This document shows, in pieces, positions 9,364-16,740 of a stretch of DNA of 64,000 nt. This stretch comes from Anaerolineae bacterium (GTDB lineage: Bacteria; Chloroflexota; Anaerolineae; Aggregatilineales; J027), in assembly GCA_021463865.1 (NCBI GenBank), contig JAJTXY010000005.1, positions 186,001 through 250,000 of the forward strand, written 5' to 3'. Every line of letters begins with the position of its first letter. The stretch's first letter is position 1. The notes beneath the pieces were generated by a model. It did no database searches. It was not told where the DNA came from and was given only the letters and a program-made list of their open reading frames with translations. A program made the translations under genes and the position numbers.

Positions 9364-9400
9364 AAAAAGGGCAATCCCGATTAGGACGGCCCTTTTTGAT
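9364..9400. terminator. Bidirectional terminator between the kinase fusion and the SIMPL gene
   Basis: AAAAAGGGC (9364-9372) pairs with GCCCTTTTT (9389-9397) around a 16-base loop. T-runs on both strands let it serve the two convergent genes. Confidence 0.8.
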
Positions 9401-9418
9401 TTCATGAAATATGGCGGA

Positions 9419-10171
9419 TTAGCTGATGGCGAAGGTCACGGTCAAGATGACATTGACGCTCAGGGTGCCGCCTGCGATTGGCACGCTGCCGGCACCACCA
9501 CCCTGCGCCCGTTCCGCACTGGCAAGAGGATAGTAGCCACCATCCCCTTCTTGTACAGACAGGACTTCACCCAATGTCGCCCCAACCAAGCCAGCCAGTT
9601 CGGTGGCGCGGGCAGTTGCATCGGCAAAGGCGGCGGAACGCGCGTCGGTTTGGAGCGCAGAACGTTCCGAAATGTCGAAGGAAATGTTGTTGACGACGTT
9701 CGCACCTGCGGTTACTGCCGTTGCCAAAAGATTGCCAATTTGTGTCACGTCACGCACGGTCACATTGATGACATTGGTGACATGATAGTTGGCGGGTGGT
9801 TGCTCCATGCCTTCGGCAACCGGGCCATAACTGCCTTCTCGATAGATGTTGTAATATTCGGTACGGATGTCTTCAGGGGCAACACCAGCGCCTTGCAGAG
9901 CATCAATGACGGCCTGAATGTTCGTATTGGCATCATTGACTGCAGTGATGACATCGGTATTGATGACATCAACCCCTACGCTCATGTAGGCGATGTCTGG
10001 GGCGGAGTAGGCGGTTCCTTGACCGATGACGGTGATGCTGCGCGGGGTTGTGGATTGGCGCTCAGGTGCTGCTTGTACTTCTGATTGTTTGGCTAACAAT
10101 CCACCAGCGACGAATGTGACTGCGACGAGTAACGCTAGTGCAACCCGAACTACCTTTTGATTAGAAACCAT
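9419..10171 (-). CDS. Secreted SIMPL (DUF541) domain protein
   Basis: This 250-residue exported protein has an N-terminal signal segment (residues about 8-27, ending near VQAAP). The mature part is a SIMPL domain, recognised from ITVIGQGTAYSAPDIA at its start, the central NVTVRDVTQIGNLL and the long helix ARATELAGLVGATLGEV. SIMPL proteins include BP26/OMP28 and YggE; their biochemical role is unclear, with links to oxidative stress in some species. ATG 10171 has GAGGAG seven bases upstream. It is probably monocistronic. Confidence 0.88.
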   Translation of the reverse strand: MVSNQKVVRVALALLVAVTFVAGGLLAKQSEVQAAPERQSTTPRSITVIGQGTAYSAPDIAYMSVGVDVINTDVITAVNDANTNIQAVIDALQGAGVAPEDIRTEYYNIYREGSYGPVAEGMEQPPANYHVTNVINVTVRDVTQIGNLLATAVTAGANVVNNISFDISERSALQTDARSAAFADATARATELAGLVGATLGEVLSVQEGDGGYYPLASAERAQGGGAGSVPIAGGTLSVNVILTVTFAIS

Positions 10172-10424
10172 GTGTGTCTCCTCATGGATGCGAAAGAAAG
10201 CCCCCCATTTGATAGGCTCAACACCTAAGACGACGTTTTTGCTGGAAAAGTTCCAAGCAAATCTCTATACCCATTTTAAGAGGCCAATTCGATTTGATAT
10301 GGGGCAATTGGGGGAATTAGTGGTAGGTGGCATGTCCCATTTAACCAAATTTATACGGTGCATAGTTGAGTTCTGTTACAATCAACCTTACACCATTTAC
10401 TCGAAACATAAACCGGAGTTTGAC

Positions 10425-11519
10425 ATGCAGAAGATTGATGTTGCCATTTTGGGGGCAACGGGAGCAGTGGGGCAGCGTTTTATTGCCTTGCTGGAAAATC
10501 ATCCTTGGTTTCGGGTGGCGGAAGTTGTGGCAAGTGACCGCAGTGCAGGCTTGACCTATCGTGAAGCAGCCAAGTGGGTGTTGGATGGCTATCCGCCCCG
10601 TGACGTGGCTGAATTGACGGTCAAACCTTTGGACGCGGTACTTGATTCTCCAATTGTATTTTCGGCGCTACCCGGTGAGGCCGCCCGTGAAGTCGAAGTG
10701 CGTTTGGCAGGGGAGGGGCATGTGGTTTGCTCCAACGCCAGCACTTATCGTATGACTGAGGACGTGCCGCTGCTTTATCCCGAAATTAACCCCGATCACA
10801 CCCGCTTGATTGAAACTCAACGCCGCAATCGTGGCTGGAAGACGGGTGCGCTGGTGACTAATTCCAACTGCACTGCCATGCCGGCGACAATGGCCCTCGC
10901 ACCCCTTCGACCATTTGGAATCCGTGTGTTGCATATGGTCAGTATGCAGGCGGTGAGTGGGGCGGGGTATCCGGGGGTCGCCTCGTTGGATATCCTCGAT
11001 AATGTTGTGCCGTATATCAAAGGCGAGGAAGATAAGCTGGAAGTTGAGCCGCACAAGATGCTGGGCCAGCTTGCGCCTGATGGCAGTAGAATTTTGCCTT
11101 TAGAGATGGTGACGAGTGCCGCTTGTAATCGAGTACCTGTGCTGGATTCGCACTTGGTCAGTGTCGCCGTAGGATTTGACAGTCGCCCTTCACTCGAAGC
11201 GATTGATGAGGCATGGAACAGCTTTGTCGCACCGGAAATTGTGCGCCGCCTGCCGAGTGCCCCTGAATTCCCGTTGGTTGTTGCCTATGAACAGGATCGC
11301 CCGCAACCCCGTCGTGATCGTAACGCGGGTAACGGAATGACCACTACAGTAGGCCGCCTGCGCGAATGTAAGACGGTAGACGGTGTGCAGTTTTTGTCGC
11401 TGTCGCACAACACCATTCGCGGTGCGGCGGGTGGCTCAATTTTGAATGCGGAACTGCTGGTCGCAGAAGGATATATTGCTTCGGCTGACCCGGCAATGCT
11501 GGCCTACGAAAAAGCCTAA
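10425..11519 (+). CDS. asd: Aspartate-semialdehyde dehydrogenase
   Basis: The enzyme reduces aspartyl phosphate to aspartate semialdehyde with NADPH, the branch point towards lysine, threonine and methionine. The 364-residue product has the Rossmann motif ILGATGAVGQRF at its N-terminus and the catalytic cysteine C149 in SNCTA, the form seen in archaeal/fungal-type enzymes rather than E. coli Asd. The frame stays open about 85 codons upstream, but ATG 10425 has CCGGAG about seven bases before it and begins the conserved domain exactly. It is separate from thrB and metB but acts in the same pathway. Confidence 0.93.
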   Translation: MQKIDVAILGATGAVGQRFIALLENHPWFRVAEVVASDRSAGLTYREAAKWVLDGYPPRDVAELTVKPLDAVLDSPIVFSALPGEAAREVEVRLAGEGHVVCSNASTYRMTEDVPLLYPEINPDHTRLIETQRRNRGWKTGALVTNSNCTAMPATMALAPLRPFGIRVLHMVSMQAVSGAGYPGVASLDILDNVVPYIKGEEDKLEVEPHKMLGQLAPDGSRILPLEMVTSAACNRVPVLDSHLVSVAVGFDSRPSLEAIDEAWNSFVAPEIVRRLPSAPEFPLVVAYEQDRPQPRRDRNAGNGMTTTVGRLRECKTVDGVQFLSLSHNTIRGAAGGSILNAELLVAEGYIASADPAMLAYEKA

Positions 11520-11530
11520 CCCCTACTTCT

Positions 11531-11565
11531 GTAAAAAAGGGCCGATACTGTGAAAGTCGGCCCTC
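11531..11565 (-). terminator. Terminator downstream of the L,D-transpeptidase gene
   Basis: AGGGCCGA (11538-11545) pairs with TCGGCCCT (11557-11564). The A-run at 11533-11538 becomes a T-run on the minus strand, so it acts best on the leftward gene; it may also slow transcription leaving asd. Confidence 0.7.
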
Positions 11566-11591
11566 TGTAAACGTTAATTCATCGAAACTGT

Positions 11592-12761
11592 TTATCTACG
11601 GGGTGCACGGACAGCCCAACCGGGCAAATCGCTGCGATATTCCCCGCTGCTGTAGACATACACCCATGCCGCACCTTCGGGGCTGGCCTCTGACCACTGA
11701 TAGATCCAATGGGCATCCAAAATTGAGAGATTGACACATCCGCGTGATTGGCGATAGCCGAATTTGTCATGCCAGTACGCGCCATGCAGGGCCATATCCC
11801 CGTTAAAATACATGACCCAAGGGACGTTTTGGATGAGATAATATTCGGCTTGGCCCGCTGCACCTGTCATGGGGGCGGTGTTCCAACGCTGATAAATTTT
11901 AAATAGACCCTCAGCGGTTGACCAATTGGGTAGACCCGTAGCGACCAGTGTGGCAAATACCATATCGTCGCCTTGATAGGCCACCGCCGTTTGTTCATAG
12001 AGGTCAACAGCTACCCACTGGTCATTTGGGCCGACTTCGGCAGGGCGCTGGACGGGTTTGACTTTGGCAACACGCAATTGCTGAATCCACTGATTTGGCC
12101 CAATCAGATACCATTCAAAGCCATTGACGACCTCTACACCAAAGATGTTCATCAGGGTATAACGTTCGATTTTGGGCAGGTTTTCATTGGGAGGGCCACC
12201 GGGATAACTGCTAGGACGTTCTGGCGCAATCATCCATGCAAAGGGGCGTTCAAATGTCCGATCAATCAACACGCCTGTCAATTCAGAGATGTCTTCTTGT
12301 TCCACATTTTCGCTTTTGACCCAGCGATCCGTGCCGATTTGCACCCAGCCATCCAATACCGCGCCGATGGTGACGTGGTGATAGCCGGGGGGCAGAGTTT
12401 CGACGACAGCGGCATCAGGATTGGGGGAACTGAAAATCTGAATGTCCCCGACCAAGCGGCGATATTTACGGGCCGTAAGCAGTTCTTCATCGAAAGGAAT
12501 ATGCGGAAAATCGGGTGCAGGATACTGCTGCATGGTCGCATAGGCAGCACGCATGTCCATCGCGGAAAGGCCAGGATTAGTAATGCAGTCGGGATTTTCG
12601 ACGGTCTGTCCGGCATCTAGGGAAAGGACAGCCTGCTCGATGAGTTTTTCGCATTCTTCGTCGCGGTTGGAACCGGGAAAGGCTTTGGCGTTGTCACTTT
12701 TTAACGCAAATGGGAGAAGTAATCCAACAATTAAAACAGCCAAGATGAGTCGTTTACGCAT
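11592..12761 (-). CDS. Secreted L,D-transpeptidase (YkuD family)
   Basis: The enzyme forms 3-3 peptidoglycan cross-links or attaches proteins to the wall stem peptide. The 389-residue protein has a signal peptide (residues about 4-27). Two SH3-like stretches follow, with PDAAVVETLPPG and a GWVQIG strand. The C-terminal YkuD domain begins near WVAVDLYEQTAVAY and holds the catalytic signature HGAYWH...SRGCVNL, with the nucleophilic Cys in SRGCVN. It lies upstream of its own terminator and next to an SH3-repeat protein and an LCP protein, forming a cell-envelope neighbourhood. Confidence 0.92.
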   Translation of the reverse strand: MRKRLILAVLIVGLLLPFALKSDNAKAFPGSNRDEECEKLIEQAVLSLDAGQTVENPDCITNPGLSAMDMRAAYATMQQYPAPDFPHIPFDEELLTARKYRRLVGDIQIFSSPNPDAAVVETLPPGYHHVTIGAVLDGWVQIGTDRWVKSENVEQEDISELTGVLIDRTFERPFAWMIAPERPSSYPGGPPNENLPKIERYTLMNIFGVEVVNGFEWYLIGPNQWIQQLRVAKVKPVQRPAEVGPNDQWVAVDLYEQTAVAYQGDDMVFATLVATGLPNWSTAEGLFKIYQRWNTAPMTGAAGQAEYYLIQNVPWVMYFNGDMALHGAYWHDKFGYRQSRGCVNLSILDAHWIYQWSEASPEGAAWVYVYSSGEYRSDLPGWAVRAPRR

Positions 12762-12889
12762 ACCATCACCGTTACTATGAATTTGTCCTCGGAGTGGCGC
12801 TAAGAATACCGAGACTAATATCTGGCGTAAAGGGCCGATAGCCTACGCTTGAGCGCCGTTTGTGTGATGTGACGAGATAATAAGAAAAC

Positions 12890-12919
12890 AAAAAAGGGTG
12901 AGCCATTTGACCCACCCTT
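12890..12919 (-). terminator. Terminator of the SH3-repeat gene
   Basis: AAGGGTG (12894-12900) pairs with CACCCTT (12913-12919). The preceding A-run gives TTTTTTG after the stem on the minus strand. Confidence 0.7.
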
Positions 12920-12932
12920 GTCTAACTCTGGT

Positions 12933-14474
12933 TTATTCGTGTTTGATCGGCACTAAATCGGGATTGCCTCTAAAGATAACCGCGCCCGCATTGAGCCAGA
13001 CGCGACCCAATGGTGTATCGAGTTGCAACATTGTCCAATTGTCATCGCTACGGGCGAGGACGGTATACTGTGTGCCGCCGGGAAGTGTGCCAGCGACCTC
13101 AATCCCTTCCCATGTAGTGTATACGGGACGGTCAATCGCCACAATTGCGTAGGGTAGGGCGATTTCACCAGCGGGTTCGGTTACAAACGGGATTGTCCAA
13201 TGCTGGCCCCGGAAAATGACATATTTCATGTTGACCCAGCCGACACCAAAATCACCTTCGATGCGCCACCAGCCATAATCGGGACTGCGGCCTGTAGTGC
13301 GAACTTCTGTGCCACCAGACAGCACCGCAATCGAGGTGAAATCCGGACCGGGACCGCTGCGAACGTTCAAAGCGTAGGTGTTGATAATGATGCGATTGTT
13401 GGGTGGGGTTTCGGTGCTGACCACCGGTAGGAGTTCAAGACTGCCATTAAGCGAGATGCCGCTGAAATTGACCCACACCACATTACTCTGGTAAATCACT
13501 TGTAGCCATGTGCCGTCGGGGTTGCGTGCGATCACATTGAGTTCCGCGCCGCGCCGGGCATCCAGTACCACGCCCGAATAATTATCTTTCTTGTAGAGCA
13601 GTTTGCGTTCGACAATCACAGTAGCCGTAAAGCGGGTGACATTATCGGCGGGCGGGCCTGCAATTGTGCCAGCATCTACTACCGGGATTTCGAGGGCCGT
13701 GCCTGCCAATGTCACATTGGTCACAGGGATGAAGCCCACACCAAAATCCGGGGCGACCATCCAGCGCGTGCCATCGGCGTTGCGACCTACAATGGGGATA
13801 ATCGCACCCGCAGGCAGGACACCAATCGCATTGCCATCTATGCCAATCACGACTGTGTCAGCATTGAGTTGGGCGGTTGGGCCATTAAAGCTGGGGCCGG
13901 GGTCGCCAACGACTGTTAATTGTTCCAGTGGGCCACGACGGGCGACTGCGCCAAGATTGACATACCCGATACCGCTAGGACTGCTGACTTGTACCCAATT
14001 GCCGTCCCCGGTAATGGCGATGATGTTTAAGGAGTCACCGCTTGGCACAATCGCAATCACGAATGAGTCAAAATTCGGATTGCTATATACTTTCACCGGG
14101 CCATACGCTGCTACCACTGTCGAAAGAGCTTCTGTTCCGGCTGGCTCATTGGTTACAGGCAACCCAGCATAATCGCCGCGAAATTGGCTGATACGAGCGC
14201 TTATCCAGCCTGTGCCATAGGGTGATTCCACCCGCCACCAGCCTGTTCCGCTACGGCCTGTACAAAGCAAAACCGTGCCATTTGGGACTGAGCCAAGAAC
14301 GCTAGTAGAAGCGGATGGGCCACTGCGGATATTGGCTGCACCACTGATCACCGTGACAAGATTACCTTCTTGTGCATAGACGGTCTGGGGCGCGGCTGGC
14401 TTGATGGCGGGAAAAGCTACCAATGCAATCAGGAGAAGGATAAAAATAGGAGTGAATCTAAGGGAATGCCGCAT
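12933..14474 (-). CDS. Secreted multi-SH3 domain protein
   Basis: This 513-residue exported protein has a signal peptide (about residues 8-35) and then a row of about six bacterial SH3 (SH3b) modules. Repeated signatures include AANIRSGPS, ALNVRSGPG and the GWWRVE/GWVNM strand pairs. SH3b arrays usually bind wall peptides; there is no catalytic domain here. ATG 14474 has GGGGAGA about nine bases upstream and is chosen over an earlier in-frame start at 14489. The gene is divergent from the LCP gene and may share its promoter region. Confidence 0.85.
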   Translation of the reverse strand: MRHSLRFTPIFILLLIALVAFPAIKPAAPQTVYAQEGNLVTVISGAANIRSGPSASTSVLGSVPNGTVLLCTGRSGTGWWRVESPYGTGWISARISQFRGDYAGLPVTNEPAGTEALSTVVAAYGPVKVYSNPNFDSFVIAIVPSGDSLNIIAITGDGNWVQVSSPSGIGYVNLGAVARRGPLEQLTVVGDPGPSFNGPTAQLNADTVVIGIDGNAIGVLPAGAIIPIVGRNADGTRWMVAPDFGVGFIPVTNVTLAGTALEIPVVDAGTIAGPPADNVTRFTATVIVERKLLYKKDNYSGVVLDARRGAELNVIARNPDGTWLQVIYQSNVVWVNFSGISLNGSLELLPVVSTETPPNNRIIINTYALNVRSGPGPDFTSIAVLSGGTEVRTTGRSPDYGWWRIEGDFGVGWVNMKYVIFRGQHWTIPFVTEPAGEIALPYAIVAIDRPVYTTWEGIEVAGTLPGGTQYTVLARSDDNWTMLQLDTPLGRVWLNAGAVIFRGNPDLVPIKHE

Positions 14475-14631
14475 AACATTTCTCCCCAAATAAGAGTTCG
14501 TGTTTATTGGAGTTAAGTATATGCGATACAGGGCGGCGTGCCAAACGCGAAACCGTGAATCTCTTCGTGTAGTGATGAGTACAATGACAAAATACCCTAT
14601 TTGACGTGGGGTGAACGTGGGCTACTCGGTC

Positions 14632-14659
14632 TTGCCCACCCACAAACCAAAGCTATACT
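14632..14659 (+). promoter_or_regulatory. Possible sigma-70-type promoter for the LCP gene
   Basis: TTGCCC (14632-14637) and TATACT (14654-14659) are separated by 16 bases and lie about 60 bases before ATG 14721. The match is reasonable but not proven. The rest of 14475-14720 contains an inverted repeat GTGGGC/GCCCAC (14617-14639) and nothing else recognised. Confidence 0.3.
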
Positions 14660-14720
14660 TATCCGGTTTGTGCGGCAACGATACGCACATCTTTAGGATA
14701 GACAATCAACGAGGTTTGGA

Positions 14721-16661
14721 ATGAGAACCATTTATCGGTGGATACGACGCGGCATGACAGCGCTTTTTACCCTTGCCGTTGCCGCTGGAATTTTATATTT
14801 TTTCTATTTTACCATCACCAGTATTGTGGACGAGGTTGAGTTTCGGCGCGAAGAAACCCGCCGCGACAGTGTACGTGATGATACAGCCACCGCTATTGCC
14901 CCCACCATTGAATCCGAATCGGCACTGCTGGCAGGTGACACAGTTTTGACCATCACTCAACCGACGGAGCAGGGGGATGCAGCAAATATATCGGCGGTGA
15001 CAGAAGTAGCGACAGAATCCGCCGCTATCGTCGAATCCACAGCAACACACACGATTGAAATAACCGCTACATCGTCTAATACTGCAACGTTCACTGCCGA
15101 GCCGAGTGTGACTGACACTGTTGCTCCGACCAGCACACCTAGCCCGACTCGTACTGCGGTACCACCGAGCAGCACACCACGTCCAACCGACAGCCCAACC
15201 GTCGTGGCACAGAACCCAACTGCTTTCCCAACGAATACACCGCCCGCAACGGCGTTCCCAACCAACACCCCCTATCCGTCAGACACCCCAACGCCGACCA
15301 ATACCTTTACACCGACGTTGACGTACACACCGTCTATCACGCCGTCGCCCACTTTTACCTTTACTTCCTCCCCCACGCCGCGCCCCACGCTGATTATTGA
15401 AGGAACATATGCCACTCCCGTAGCGACGACATTTTTGGAGATTCCACCGCGTGCTGAATTGGTCGAAGACGATCCCAATATTGTGAATATCGCTATGTTA
15501 GGAACGGATGTCACGGGTGGACAGACTGACGTGATCATCATTGTAACGATCAACAAAGAGACGGGAACAGCCGCGATGTGGCACTTGCCGCGTGACCTGT
15601 TGGTCTATATCCCCGGCAATCAAATTGACCGTATCAACCGCGTCTGGCAGATTGGACAGCAAAATGGCTGGCCCGGCGGCGGTTGGGGACTGCTCAAGGA
15701 AATGTTTATCTACAATTTCGGTCTCGAAATTGACCACTATGCAAAGGTCAGCTTTGATGACTTTAAGGCGATTATTGAGGAATTGGGCGGTCTGACGATC
15801 AGCGTGGACTGCTCGCTACGGGATTGGCGCTTGATTGATCCCGAAACCCCGCTAGATATTGCAACAGGCGATGACTGGGAGAATTATTGGGAAGTCTATA
15901 CTATGCCCATCGGCGTGCAAACCCTTGACCCCTATATGGCGCTCTGGTATGCCCGCAGTCGCGTGACCACCAATGACCTTGACCGGGGCCGCCGCCAGAT
16001 GGATATTTTACGTGCAATGTGGCAGCAGGCCCGCAGCGAAGGGATTTTTACTCAAGTTGCAACCCTCTGGCCGCGTGCGTTGGAGATCATCGAAACCGAC
16101 ATGTCATTGGAAGACATTTTGAGTTTTGTGCCGTTGGCGATTAACCTCAATCCCGGTTCAATTGAACGTTACAGCCTTTCGATTGGTGTGCATATCGAAA
16201 ATTACACCACGCCAGATGATGGCCGTTCAACGTTGCTCCCCAACTGGCCTGCTATTCGAGAAGTTGCAAAGGAATTTGTCACACCACCGACAGGGAATCG
16301 TCTGCAATATCAATCGAGCCGGATTGAGATTTTTGATGGCACGCAGTACGGTCTTGGATGGGATCAAGTTGCGGCTGACCGCTTGGCATGGGAAGGGTTT
16401 ACGCCGATTTTGCAGGAATCGCAGAATGTCGCCAAGCATGAAGTGACTTTGATTTATGATTACACAGGCGAGGAAAAGGGGAGTGAGATTGAGCGCCTTC
16501 AGGAAATTTTGCGGATTGGGGAGAGTCAGGTAATTGTTGAACCAGACCCCAATCGCCAGTACGATTATCGCGTGGTGGTGGGACAAAACTATAACTCGTG
16601 TGTCTATGGCAGCAGTAGTGATGATGTGCCACCGCCGCCGCCCCAAGAGGTTTCTGGTTGA
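14721..16661 (+). CDS. LytR-CpsA-Psr (LCP) family protein with long Thr/Pro linker
   Basis: LCP proteins transfer undecaprenyl-linked polymers onto peptidoglycan. The 646-residue protein has one N-terminal membrane segment (about 14-36). An acidic, then strongly Thr/Pro/Ser-rich linker (about 60-230, many TPT units) follows. The LCP catalytic domain (about 250-470) shows NIAMLGTD, LPRDLLVYIPG, an Arg-containing DRINRVW and YARSRVTTNDLDRGRRQ. A C-terminal LytR_C-like domain begins near RIEIFDGTQ. The linker may cross a thick wall. Substrate polymer is unknown; the glycan cluster after 57 kb is one possible source. Confidence 0.92.
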   Translation: MRTIYRWIRRGMTALFTLAVAAGILYFFYFTITSIVDEVEFRREETRRDSVRDDTATAIAPTIESESALLAGDTVLTITQPTEQGDAANISAVTEVATESAAIVESTATHTIEITATSSNTATFTAEPSVTDTVAPTSTPSPTRTAVPPSSTPRPTDSPTVVAQNPTAFPTNTPPATAFPTNTPYPSDTPTPTNTFTPTLTYTPSITPSPTFTFTSSPTPRPTLIIEGTYATPVATTFLEIPPRAELVEDDPNIVNIAMLGTDVTGGQTDVIIIVTINKETGTAAMWHLPRDLLVYIPGNQIDRINRVWQIGQQNGWPGGGWGLLKEMFIYNFGLEIDHYAKVSFDDFKAIIEELGGLTISVDCSLRDWRLIDPETPLDIATGDDWENYWEVYTMPIGVQTLDPYMALWYARSRVTTNDLDRGRRQMDILRAMWQQARSEGIFTQVATLWPRALEIIETDMSLEDILSFVPLAINLNPGSIERYSLSIGVHIENYTTPDDGRSTLLPNWPAIREVAKEFVTPPTGNRLQYQSSRIEIFDGTQYGLGWDQVAADRLAWEGFTPILQESQNVAKHEVTLIYDYTGEEKGSEIERLQEILRIGESQVIVEPDPNRQYDYRVVVGQNYNSCVYGSSSDDVPPPPPQEVSG

Positions 16662-16677
16662 TCTAGCCAAACAATGG

Positions 16678-16706
16678 AAGGGCAGGTTTTCCTGTCCTTT
16701 TTATTT
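16678..16706 (+). terminator. Terminator of the LCP gene
   Basis: AAGGGCAGG (16678-16686), a four-T loop and CCTGTCCTT (16691-16699) form a nine-pair stem with one G-U pair, followed by TTTTATTTG. Confidence 0.85.
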
Positions 16707-16740
16707 GCCAAAATATCTGCGTATAGTCATTATAGAAAAA

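Noticed and set aside
9404-10084. 226-codon open frame on the plus strand opposite the SIMPL gene
   Set aside because: It is an antisense shadow; the minus frame has a signal peptide and a clear domain.
10170-10424. Open frame upstream of and in frame with asd, which would add 85 residues
   Set aside because: The added part has no domain similarity; ATG 10425 has a proper ribosome-binding site and starts the conserved domain.
11973-12620. 215-codon open frame opposite the L,D-transpeptidase gene
   Set aside because: Antisense shadow of a protein with an intact catalytic motif.
13603-14172. 189-codon open frame opposite the SH3-repeat gene
   Set aside because: Its Ser/Thr/Pro-rich composition mirrors the repeat coding on the other strand.
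14617-14639. Inverted repeat GTGGGC/GCCCAC as a terminator
   Set aside because: There is no T-run, and it lies between divergent genes where no transcript ends.
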